Assembly (NCBI RefSeq): GCF_000219215.1
Contig: NC_015723.1
Coordinates: 1,302,001-1,366,000, forward strand
Source of the DNA: Cupriavidus necator N-1
GTDB lineage: Bacteria > Pseudomonadota > Gammaproteobacteria > Burkholderiales > Burkholderiaceae
Direction: 5' to 3'
Length of the DNA stretch: 64,000 bases
A program made the translations under genes and the position numbers. Shown piece by piece: positions 52,556-60,648 of the stretch. Position 1 is the stretch's first letter. The number at the start of each line of letters is the position of its first letter. Under the pieces are notes generated by a model, which was given only the letters and a program-made list of their open reading frames with translations, searched no databases and was not told the origin of the DNA.

Positions 52556-55216
52556 ATGCTCCTCTCCCGGCAATATTCTCCAACGCTTGCATTCTTGCGT
52601 CGCAACAATGTCTGGCTGATCATCTTGGCGCTGCTGCCAGTGTGGATGTTGTTGGCGGTGGTAATCACGGCATTTGCGCTGGGTGTACGTGTCCAGGGGC
52701 TCGGTTGGCAGGGCGGGCTGGAGCTGGCGCATTGGCAAAGACTACAAAACGGCTGCGTGCAGGCCCGCGGCGAACGATTGCGGATCACCGGCTGGCGGCC
52801 CGTGACGATCGCCGTAGCCAGCGTGAGCCTGGCCGACTGCCAAGCTGGCGGCGAGACACCCCCTCCCCCATGGACGCCGCCATTCGATCTCATCGTCAAT
52901 GCACTTTCCATTCCCGGCTTGCCGCCGATAGCGGTCACCGTCCGCCAGCGCGATCAGCGCTGGCAGGCATGGGGAAAGTATCAGCACAGCAATGCGACCG
53001 CTACCTATGACCGCTTTTCCGGGCGCTGGAGCGCGCAGGGCCAGATTCAGGCGGTTGACATCGCGCCCGGGTTCCTGGGCGCGCTGACCTTCACGGGACA
53101 TGGGTTGTGGCAAGCCAGCCGACTGGACGGCGATTTACAGGCGCAGGCGCAACAACTGGGTCATCGTGATCAACCTCAACGGTCCGACATGAGGCTCGAG
53201 GCGAGCCTCGCCGCCAAAAGATGGCATTTGAATGCCGAGCTAGGGGCACCGTTGACGCTCGGCGGTGACTGGAGCCTGGAAGCCCGGCAAGTGCTACGGG
53301 CCAGCGGCAATCTGGAGGGGGTCGAGTCCCTGCGCCTGGACCTGCGAGCGGCAGGCCCGCAAGGCACCATAGTGCTGACCCTGGATACCGAGGGCACCGG
53401 CGTAGCACGCGGCCAGGGCATGCTGACGCTGGCCGGGCCCTCGCTAGCTGGCAGAGTGCCGATTCGCTGGAACCGGCAAGGGTTGGAACTGTTGCCGGCG
53501 TCGATACAACTCCCTGAGGGGCTTCTGCTGCGCTGGCCTCGGCCTTTGATACTGCCGCTGGCATTGGCCGGTGAAAGCGCAATCTCGGCCGAGCTTCAGT
53601 ATCGCGATATGGAAGTCAAAACCGTCGACGGACGGTTAGCCTGGCAGGGAGCCAAGTGGAACTGGCAAGGACGGGTTGACCTGGCAGGCAAAACCGCCGG
53701 ATACGACCTGACCGGGTCTTGGCAAGGCCGCATCGAAGCCTCCGGGCTGGCGGGGGAACCGGCTAGCCTCACGGTCAGGGGACCAGAGCTGTTGCTGGCA
53801 GTGAGCGTGCCGGTGACCGGCTTGCAGGCGCCGAGTTGGACCACGCGCGCGGAGTTCAATGGCCACTATGGCAACGCCCTTGTCACGGGGGCGCTCAGCG
53901 CCCGCTTTGCGCGAGGACGCTGGGAAGGTACGGTTGAAGCCGACTCGCGGCTCCCCTTCTACGCGCGGGGCGGGGGGCTGAAGCTCGTCGCGCCCTGGTT
54001 TGGCAAGGACGGGCAGTGGTACCTGGGCACTGGCAGTCGCGCAACGATAGCCGGCGGGCTGGTCGGAACGATATTGATCAAGCCGATCGCCGTGGTCGCC
54101 ACAACGCCTCTGCGCGTCGGGCCCCAAGGCGTATTCGGCAAGCTGGAGGTCAAGGCGGAGGGCATCGTTGCAACCCGCTGGGTACTGCCCACCGTCACTG
54201 GGAAAATCGCCTTCGCCGGGCAGCAAGGCAGGGCCACGCTGCGCGCACCGGCCTGGCAATCCGAGCTGACCTTCACAGCAGAGCTGGCTGGCCGCGGAAG
54301 GAACGCCGGAGTGAAAGGCATGATGGAGATCAGGACACCGCTGTCTGCATCCATGAGCCGCAGCCTCGGCTTCACCTTGAAGCAAGGCACGCTCAATGGC
54401 CAAGGCCACTGGCAGTGGCAGGATGACTGGCGGCTGCAAGGCGACATATTCGTGTCCGGGCTGGCGCTGGACTGGGGAGGCATTCTGGCCACGGGTGGCA
54501 ATGGGGCAGCGCATATTGAGCTGCACAGAAATGGCGTAGCGCTCACAAGCATCGGCCCGATCATGCTCGCCGAACTGGATGTGGGCACCCTGGTGCGCAA
54601 TATCCGCATGACGGTCCAATCTGACTTGACCACCTGGCACGCCGTCGATGTTTCCGCCGACGTGCTAGGAGGCCATATGCACGCTCCCACCTTGCAATGG
54701 CCGTCCTCTCAGCTTCAGGCCGTGACCATCGGCCGCATCAACCTCGCAGAGGTGGCCGCGCTGCAAAGCGATCCGAACCCGACCGTTCAACTCGCTGGCC
54801 GCGTGGGCGGCAATCTGCCACTACAACTGACGAAGGACTCCCTGGCCTTGCGGTCGGGTCACGTGAGCAACGAGGGCCCCTTGCTACTCAAGGTCTTGCC
54901 ATCTGCCGGGGTCACCGCGATAGGCCAATCCAATCGCGCGGTGGAACTGGCGCTCGATGCTCTGAGCAATCTGGCAATTGACGAATTCGAGGCGCGTCTG
55001 AATATGAAACCGGACGGCTGGCTGGACGCCGCGGTCACCATCAAAGGCCAGAACCCGCAGAAGAAGAGCTTGCCAATCGTACTAAACTACACGCACCGGG
55101 AGAACGTGTTCGAACTATTGCGCAGCTTGCGCATTGGGGATGATATCTCCCGGCGGGTACTGAACCAGATGCCTGCAGAAGGCTCACGCAGCGATGACGT
55201 GGAGGACACGCCATGA
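52556..55216 (+). CDS. ydbH: YdbH-family intermembrane lipid transport protein
   Basis: 886 residues with one N-terminal membrane anchor (about 19-45) and a long beta-rich periplasmic body of AsmA-like repeats, typical of bridge-type lipid-transfer proteins. The two genes after it encode a YnbE-like lipoprotein and a YdbL (DUF1318) protein, exactly the E. coli ydbH-ynbE-ydbL order. There YdbH and YnbE form an intermembrane phospholipid bridge redundant with TamB and YhdP. It overlaps ynbE by 4 bases. Confidence 0.85.
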   Translation: MLLSRQYSPTLAFLRRNNVWLIILALLPVWMLLAVVITAFALGVRVQGLGWQGGLELAHWQRLQNGCVQARGERLRITGWRPVTIAVASVSLADCQAGGETPPPPWTPPFDLIVNALSIPGLPPIAVTVRQRDQRWQAWGKYQHSNATATYDRFSGRWSAQGQIQAVDIAPGFLGALTFTGHGLWQASRLDGDLQAQAQQLGHRDQPQRSDMRLEASLAAKRWHLNAELGAPLTLGGDWSLEARQVLRASGNLEGVESLRLDLRAAGPQGTIVLTLDTEGTGVARGQGMLTLAGPSLAGRVPIRWNRQGLELLPASIQLPEGLLLRWPRPLILPLALAGESAISAELQYRDMEVKTVDGRLAWQGAKWNWQGRVDLAGKTAGYDLTGSWQGRIEASGLAGEPASLTVRGPELLLAVSVPVTGLQAPSWTTRAEFNGHYGNALVTGALSARFARGRWEGTVEADSRLPFYARGGGLKLVAPWFGKDGQWYLGTGSRATIAGGLVGTILIKPIAVVATTPLRVGPQGVFGKLEVKAEGIVATRWVLPTVTGKIAFAGQQGRATLRAPAWQSELTFTAELAGRGRNAGVKGMMEIRTPLSASMSRSLGFTLKQGTLNGQGHWQWQDDWRLQGDIFVSGLALDWGGILATGGNGAAHIELHRNGVALTSIGPIMLAELDVGTLVRNIRMTVQSDLTTWHAVDVSADVLGGHMHAPTLQWPSSQLQAVTIGRINLAEVAALQSDPNPTVQLAGRVGGNLPLQLTKDSLALRSGHVSNEGPLLLKVLPSAGVTAIGQSNRAVELALDALSNLAIDEFEARLNMKPDGWLDAAVTIKGQNPQKKSLPIVLNYTHRENVFELLRSLRIGDDISRRVLNQMPAEGSRSDDVEDTP

Positions 55217-55392
55217 AACCCGTTTTGCTTGTCGCTTTACTGACGCTGGCCGCCTGCACGCCTCGGATCGCCCTTGAGGCCCCCAAAGACCCGATCACCA
55301 TCAATCTGAATGTGAAGATTGATCATGAGATTCGCCTCAAGGTAGAAAAAGATGTGGATAAACTCATCAGTGAAGACCGCACATTGTTCTAG
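55213..55392 (+). CDS. ynbE: YnbE-like outer-membrane lipoprotein
   Basis: 59 residues. The lipoprotein signal ends LTLAAC (Cys at about 15). The short mature part, TINLNVKIDHEIRLKVEKDV, is the YnbE hallmark, a beta-strand that stacks on the C-terminus of YdbH to reach the outer membrane. It starts within the ydbH stop (ATGA). Confidence 0.87.
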   Translation: MKPVLLVALLTLAACTPRIALEAPKDPITINLNVKIDHEIRLKVEKDVDKLISEDRTLF

Positions 55393-55401
55393 GAGCCAAC
55401 C

Positions 55402-55725
55402 ATGAAAATGGCGACACGATTGATGGCGGCGCTACTGCTGTCTGGCAGTGCGCTGGTCATGGCATTGGGCCTGGATAGTGCCAAGTCACAGGGGCTCGTG
55501 GGGGAGCAACCGGATGGTTATCTGGGTGTTGTCAAGGCGACCCCGGACGCAGTGGAGCTTGCCGCGGATATCAATGCGAAGCGCCGCGCGGCGTACGACG
55601 CCATTGCCAAGAAGAACGGTGCCACCCTGGAGCAAGTGGCGATCCTGGCGGGACAGAAAGCCATCGAAAAAGCGGCGCCAGGATCCTTCATCAAGACTCC
55701 TGAAGGTCAGTGGATAAAAAAGTAG
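55402..55725 (+). CDS. ydbL: YdbL-family (DUF1318) periplasmic protein
   Basis: 107 residues with a signal peptide (about 1-22). The DUF1318 core has AKSQGLVGEQPDGYLGVV, NAKRRAAYDAIAKKNG and VAILAGQKAIEKA, ending with PGSFIKTPEGQWIKK. YdbL is thought to modulate YdbH-YnbE assembly. 9 bp after ynbE. Confidence 0.9.
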   Translation: MKMATRLMAALLLSGSALVMALGLDSAKSQGLVGEQPDGYLGVVKATPDAVELAADINAKRRAAYDAIAKKNGATLEQVAILAGQKAIEKAAPGSFIKTPEGQWIKK

Positions 55726-55946
55726 TGCTCAGCGGAAGCACGAATGCGATCTCGCCCGCTTTCTGGTGAATATCCGGTCAGAACCAATTCTAATTATATG
55801 GCCCAGTTGCCGTAATCAGTCTCGGCAGAGGGTTTTTGGATCTAACTAATCTGGCGTCAATTAGGATGGCCGAACTTTTGAGGGACTGGAAGGCAGCAAT
55901 CGAAAAAAGTAATTGCATATAAGGTGTCATTATAAAAAAATCGTGT
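55726..55946. other. AT-rich intergenic region between convergent genes
   Basis: 221 bases, notably AT-rich. A GTGCT-N7-AGCAC hairpin at 55725-55741 could help end the ydbH operon, but no T-run follows it. Nothing else is recognised. Confidence 0.35.
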
Positions 55947-56399
55947 TCAGTAATGCAATCTAATCGTCAAATTCAAGTTCCCCCCATCGTAGGAGAAGCT
56001 GGCGTCGGAAAACGATGGTGCGCCGAGCCATCCTACTGCATTGTTTGAAAAACCATATCCTTCGGCAGGAATGCCAAGCCCGTTGGTATCCAGCTTGCCG
56101 TTCATATTCTCATCATGTGCGACGGCTATGGCATACGTTCCCGGCGGAATTCCTTCAAAATTGCATTGCGCTTGATTATTCTTAACCCTTACTGACATGA
56201 TGTTCCTCGCTGAATGCAGATAGTCTGCAGGGAATCCGACTGGCGATTCAAAGAGAGTGCAGGCCACCATGCCTGTGCTGCTTCGAATGCCTAGAATCTG
56301 TATATGAACCGATTGCGAAAAGGCGGGATATGGATAAGCTGAACACAGCAGTACCGCAAACCATGTTGCGTATCGAGCCGTCTTCGGCGTACGGTTCAT
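55947..56399 (-). CDS. DUF2141 family exported protein
   Basis: 150 residues with a signal peptide (about 1-28, ending AFSQ). The DUF2141 pattern is clear: CTLFESPVGFPAD, GIPPGTYAIAVAHDENMNGK and LDTNGLGIPAEGYGFSNNA. A small all-beta periplasmic protein of unknown role; its Ca-like DENMNGKLDTN loop is characteristic. The start at 56399 begins the signal peptide; the frame is open further upstream but without family sequence. Confidence 0.85.
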   Translation of the reverse strand: MNRTPKTARYATWFAVLLCSAYPYPAFSQSVHIQILGIRSSTGMVACTLFESPVGFPADYLHSARNIMSVRVKNNQAQCNFEGIPPGTYAIAVAHDENMNGKLDTNGLGIPAEGYGFSNNAVGWLGAPSFSDASFSYDGGNLNLTIRLHY

Positions 56400-56734
56400 G
56401 GGGATATTGTCTGCAACGGAAGCCAGAGCCTTCGGATCAGTTGATTCAATCATGATTTTCCTCGCCACTACCAGACCCTTGGCGAGGTTGCGGTCGCAGC
56501 CACACCGCCGGCGGCGCAGGCCGCCACCATCACGCCTCGATGCGCCAGAGTATGCACATCGGCGACGCAACATCGCTTGCATGCCTCGCGTCAGAGTCAA
56601 AATTCCGAAACTCGCGTCGGACAACTCCCACAGACCGAGCATAGCCCGCACACATGACGACGTGAGAGCCGGTGCCACATCGGTGCCGGCCAGGGGCTGC
56701 CGCCCCTATCTTCCGGGCATACCAGTCATGCAAT
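56400..56734. other. Intergenic region, no gene recognised
   Basis: 335 bases between the DUF2141 gene and the PLD gene, both on the minus strand. Open frames here are Arg-rich read-through without signal or family features. The promoter of the DUF2141 gene presumably lies near 56400-56470. Confidence 0.4.
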
Positions 56735-58144
56735 CTACAACCAGTAAGCCCACACGCGCGCGGTCATCTCCTTCATACGCATACCGATCGAACGGTCGTT
56801 CCATTGTTCAAGTGTGATGGGATTGGACGCGGCGAGATCCACCTCGAACATGGCTTGCATCTGCGCCCCGAACTCCTGCCCGAGGACGACGGCGTTGACC
56901 TCGTCGTTGTGCAAGAAGCTGCGCCAGTCGAGGTTGGTCGATCCGATGGTGGACCAGACACCGTCGATAACCGCTGTCTTCGAATGCAGCAGTACGTCAC
57001 GCCGCTCGTAGAGCTTTACGCCGGAGCGCAACAGCTCTTCGTAAAAGGAGCGTCCGGCGAAGAACACCAGCCACGAATCGGTCTTGCTCGGGAGGATGAG
57101 TTTGACATCAACACCACGAGATGCGGCATCCTTGAGCGCGGCTAGCAACTGCGGGTCGGGAACGAAATATGCGTTGGTCAAATATACGCTGGTTACCGCG
57201 CTGCCGATTGCCGAGAGCAGTGTCGCGTAGATGAGACTGTAGGGCTCATCAGGCGAACTGCCGATGGCGCGCACGACCTCCGTTCCTGTATTACCGAGTT
57301 GTGGAAAATAGTTCCTCGGCGCAAGCGGTTCCCCTTTTTGCTTACCCCACGTTTCCAGAAACAGCTTCTGAAACTCGCGGACCACCGGCCCCTCCACTTT
57401 CAGGTGGGTATCGCGCCAGGGAGGACTTCCATCGAGCCGACGCTTGGATTGGGGCCGGAAGGATCCGCTGGAATAGACGCTGCTGATATTGATCCCGCCA
57501 AGGAAGGCGATCCGACCATCGACAATCAACAGTTTGCGGTGATCGCGTTGATTGACCTCCCACCCCTTCTTTGCGGACAGTGGGTTGACCGGATTGAACT
57601 CCAGCACCTTGATTCCGCTGTCGGAAAGGCGCATGAAATACTCCTTCGGTGAGTTGATCGCCCCCACGCTATCGTAGATGAGATTCACCTGTACACCCTG
57701 GGCCTGCTTCTCAATGAGCGCATCGGCAAAGCGATTCCCTACCGCATCGTCTTCGATAATGTAGGTTTCCATGTTGATATGGTCTTTCGCACTGCGGATG
57801 GCGGCAAACATGGCCTGAAACGTGGCCGGACCGTCCTGCAGCAGAAGCACCTTGTTACCCACCACCAACGGGCTGCCGACGATGGCCGCTTCGAGCGCCA
57901 GATGCCGATCAAAGATGTTGGTTTCATCGCTGTGGCTCTTGAGGCGGCTGAGAATTTCCTTGCTCTGCTGGGCCGAAAGCGGACCGTGCGCGCCCCCGAG
58001 TTGAACGGGCTGGTCGGGGCGGCTCCTCATATCCGGGACAATGGTCGGCAGCACACTGCATCCGCCAGTGACGACAAGCGAGATAGCCAGCCATCCCGCA
58101 GCCCTGCCCAGCCAATCGCACCGGTGAATCCACTCAAGAAACAA
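56735..58144 (-). CDS. Cardiolipin synthase-like PLD lipoprotein
   Basis: 469 residues. The N-terminus is a lipoprotein-type signal (LVVTGGC). Two HKD motifs, DHRKLLIVDG and LHSKTAVIDG, with TNLDWRSFLHNDEVNAVVLG after the second, are intact. The TTG at 58144 is chosen because GGAGG lies 5 bases before it and the signal peptide then starts properly; an ATG at 58216 is the alternative. A second cardiolipin-synthase-like enzyme of the window; membrane or periplasmic side, lipid substrate unproven. Confidence 0.85.
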   Translation of the reverse strand: MFLEWIHRCDWLGRAAGWLAISLVVTGGCSVLPTIVPDMRSRPDQPVQLGGAHGPLSAQQSKEILSRLKSHSDETNIFDRHLALEAAIVGSPLVVGNKVLLLQDGPATFQAMFAAIRSAKDHINMETYIIEDDAVGNRFADALIEKQAQGVQVNLIYDSVGAINSPKEYFMRLSDSGIKVLEFNPVNPLSAKKGWEVNQRDHRKLLIVDGRIAFLGGINISSVYSSGSFRPQSKRRLDGSPPWRDTHLKVEGPVVREFQKLFLETWGKQKGEPLAPRNYFPQLGNTGTEVVRAIGSSPDEPYSLIYATLLSAIGSAVTSVYLTNAYFVPDPQLLAALKDAASRGVDVKLILPSKTDSWLVFFAGRSFYEELLRSGVKLYERRDVLLHSKTAVIDGVWSTIGSTNLDWRSFLHNDEVNAVVLGQEFGAQMQAMFEVDLAASNPITLEQWNDRSIGMRMKEMTARVWAYWL

Positions 58145-58418
58145 GGCTGCCTCCGTCAATTGCAAATATCTCTCGGAGTCCGACCAGCCAACTGCGTCAT
58201 GGTAGGGCCCACTCACCCGCTTCCGACCAAGCTCACCGTGTAGCGTGATCTACGCGACGCCCCCCCGTTCGGTTGCGACGAACCGGTTCAGCCTTGCCTG
58301 CGATCAGGCGACTGGTTTGAGGCGACTCCATCGCGTGATCACTTACGCGTGGCAACGGACCGCGCTCTCACCGGTGGACGTGAGGCGCAGACCGGCAATC
58401 GCTCGCGGCCAGCGACTG

Positions 58419-58730
58419 TCATTTGATCCGCATGTCATTCTTGACCGACTTCACCCCCTTGACGCCACGTGCAACCTCGACTGCCTTGCTGGCGTCGGCC
58501 TGGGACCTGACAAAGCCGCTCAGTTGGACAACACCTTTGAAGGTTTCGACGTTGATTTCGGCGGACTTCAAGGTCGGCTCATTCAAAACTGCCGCCTTTA
58601 CTTTCGTGGTAAGGACCGTGTCGTCGACATACTCTCCAGTCCCTTCTTGCTTGGGCGTCGATGCGCACCCCAGGGAGAAGGCCATCAGGACGGTTAGGAA
58701 AAAGGCGGAAAGACGGTTTAGGTATGTCAT
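58419..58730 (-). CDS. BON-domain lipoprotein
   Basis: 103 residues with lipobox SLGC (Cys at about 22). One BON domain (about 38-103; VDDTVLTTKVKAAVLNEPTL, then FKGVVQLSGFVRSQADASKA) is present. BON proteins such as OsmY and DolP bind anionic phospholipids and guard the envelope under stress. Upstream of the PLD gene in the same direction. Confidence 0.88.
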   Translation of the reverse strand: MTYLNRLSAFFLTVLMAFSLGCASTPKQEGTGEYVDDTVLTTKVKAAVLNEPTLKSAEINVETFKGVVQLSGFVRSQADASKAVEVARGVKGVKSVKNDMRIK

Positions 58731-58894
58731 GGCTAGGCCCTCCAGATGAATGACAATGCGAAAATCCCTCTCGAAGTTCGATCCGAGTCGAGAGTCCCCC
58801 CCCCCCGAATGCAAGCTCTATTGCTTGAAAAAAAGAAAACGTGGATCTCGCTGTCTCATGAACGGCGTCAGTAGCGCGACCGCGGCGCAACGCG

Positions 58895-59053
58895 CTATAT
58901 CTTGCCCATCAGCAACAGTACGAGCAGGATTACCAGCACCAGCCCAAGACCGCCGCTGGGACCGTAGCCCCACCCCCGGCTGTGCGGCCAGGCTGGGAAC
59001 GCGCCGATCAGCAGTAAGATGAGCACGATCAATAGTATTGTTCCCAATGTCAT
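58895..59053 (-). CDS. DUF3309 small membrane protein
   Basis: 52 residues: two hydrophobic segments (about 2-18 and 34-50) around PAWPHSRGWGYGPSGG, the DUF3309 signature. Often found in stress-responsive gene groups. It lies 17 bp after the desaturase gene in the same direction and is probably cotranscribed. Function unknown. Confidence 0.82.
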   Translation of the reverse strand: MTLGTILLIVLILLLIGAFPAWPHSRGWGYGPSGGLGLVLVILLVLLLMGKI

Positions 59054-59070
59054 TTCATGTCTCCCAACAG

Positions 59071-60249
59071 TCAGGAATAGCAGCGGAGCTTCCTGGAAAA
59101 CTCCTGCAACGCACGGATTCCGCTTTGGTCGGCGCGCCGGCACCAGTCTTCCAGCTGCTTGACCAGTTGCTCCTCCGGGATGGCAGAGCGGCTCCACATC
59201 GCGGTGAGGTCTTGGCGCATCGCGTAGACGGTGCGCAGCAACGCACTGGCATGCAGCGCCTGGTGCAGGACTGCGCGCTCACGCGCCGGTAGGGCGCCCG
59301 CCTCCCTTTGTAGCCAGTGCTTGAGCGCTTCCTTCGCCTTGGCCTCATTCAGACCCGGTAGGGCACGCGCTCGCAGGGTGCGGATTTCCCCCAATGCGGT
59401 TTTCCGCAGGGTGCTGGCGAACTTTGCCAGTACGTGGTAGCGGTGCGTGGAGATGGCCTGCAGGGTCTGCGCGTCGCAGCTTGTCCTGGCCGGATTGAAG
59501 CGGATCTTTGGCGCCACCCTGCGTACCCTGGCAAGACGGAGCGCCACCAGCAAGCGGATGTACGCCCAACCAAGGTCAATTTCCCACCACTTACTGGACA
59601 GCCTGGCTGAGCTGACGTAGGCATGATGGTTGTTATGCAGTTCCTCGCCGCCGATCAGAATGCCCCACGGCACGATATTCGTGGAAGTGTCATTTGGCGC
59701 GTACGTGCGGTAGCCCCAGTAGTGGCCGATGCCGTTGATCACGCCCGCGGCGAAGAATGGGACCCACAGCATCTGCACGGCCCAGATGCTCAGTCCGATC
59801 GGGCCGAACAGCAACAGGTCGATCACCAGCATGATGCCGATCCCTAGCCCGACGTGCTTCGCATAAAGATTGCGCTCAATCCAGTCGTCCGGGGTGTCGT
59901 GTCCATACCTCTGCAGCGTTGCTGCGTTCCTGGTCTCACTGCGATAGAGTTCGGCACCTTCCAACAGCACTCGCCAGATGCCGTAGAACTGCGGGCTGTG
60001 CGGGTCTTCCGGGGTTTCGCACTTGGCGTGGTGCTTGCGATGGATCGCCACCCACTCCCTGGTCACCATGCCGGTGGTCAGCCACAGCCAGAAGCGCAAG
60101 AAGTGGCTGGCGATGGGATGCAGATCAAGGGCGCGGTGAGCCTGGTGACGGTGCAGGAAGATCGTGACCGACGCGATGGTGACGTGGGTCAAGCCCAGCG
60201 TCACAAGCGCGTAACCCCACCAGGGGAGACTAAGAAAGCCGAGGTGCAT
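59071..60249 (-). CDS. Fatty-acid desaturase (DesA/delta-9 type)
   Basis: 392 residues. The three His boxes of membrane desaturases are present: HRHQAHRA, HRKHHAK and ELHNNHHAY, with four hydrophobic segments. A C-terminal soluble helical extension (about 255-392) is normal for the roughly 394-residue DesA group. It introduces a cis double bond into acyl chains of phospholipids or acyl-CoA, raising fluidity. GGAG lies 6 bases before the ATG. A 50-bp stretch of this gene is repeated at 60587-60636. Confidence 0.88.
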   Translation of the reverse strand: MHLGFLSLPWWGYALVTLGLTHVTIASVTIFLHRHQAHRALDLHPIASHFLRFWLWLTTGMVTREWVAIHRKHHAKCETPEDPHSPQFYGIWRVLLEGAELYRSETRNAATLQRYGHDTPDDWIERNLYAKHVGLGIGIMLVIDLLLFGPIGLSIWAVQMLWVPFFAAGVINGIGHYWGYRTYAPNDTSTNIVPWGILIGGEELHNNHHAYVSSARLSSKWWEIDLGWAYIRLLVALRLARVRRVAPKIRFNPARTSCDAQTLQAISTHRYHVLAKFASTLRKTALGEIRTLRARALPGLNEAKAKEALKHWLQREAGALPARERAVLHQALHASALLRTVYAMRQDLTAMWSRSAIPEEQLVKQLEDWCRRADQSGIRALQEFSRKLRCYS

Positions 60250-60316
60250 CGCCGGCTCCTTTGTAACAGTTTCGGCGTCGATAAGCCTCAGAGATCTGTC
60301 CGAACTCCAGAAAGCG

Positions 60317-60391
60317 CTATCTCAATCCGAAGTATCCAAGCACGAACAAAATGATGACGACGGCTCCGACAAGCCAGATGATGTTATTCAT
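60317..60391 (-). CDS. Tiny membrane peptide (24 residues)
   Basis: 24 codons starting MNNIIWLVGAVVIILFVLG, one transmembrane helix, ending GLR. An excellent AAGGAG Shine-Dalgarno lies 6 bases upstream. Similar very short MNNIIW-type peptides occur near stress genes in proteobacteria, from my general recollection. It precedes the desaturase on the same strand. Function unknown. Confidence 0.6.
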   Translation of the reverse strand: MNNIIWLVGAVVIILFVLGYFGLR

Positions 60392-60586
60392 AATGCGCTC
60401 CTTGAACTATTCCCCTGCATGAGCAGTAGGCGCGATGTGAATCTGTCCGCACGGACATACCATGGGAGGTGCCCATGGCTTTTCGCAGGGGTAGTGCCAC
60501 TTTGTCACACACGACACGGAAACGTCTGTACGGTAACGGTCAACACCACATTGGATGGCTGGCGGCGGCAAGGTGGCATGTGGTAC

Positions 60587-60636
60587 GGCCTGCAGGGTCT
60601 GCGCGTCGCAGTTTGCCCTGGCCGGATGAAGCGGAT
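60587..60636 (-). pseudogene. Fragment duplicated from the desaturase gene
   Basis: About 50 bp nearly identical to 59455-59505 inside the desaturase gene, with two substitutions and one base deleted. Read on the minus strand it gives PARANCDAQTLQA against PARTSCDAQTLQA. A remnant of a second desaturase copy or a recombination scar, ending just before the ABC-transporter stop codon. Confidence 0.65.
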
Positions 60637-60648
60637 TCTTGGGAGGCA

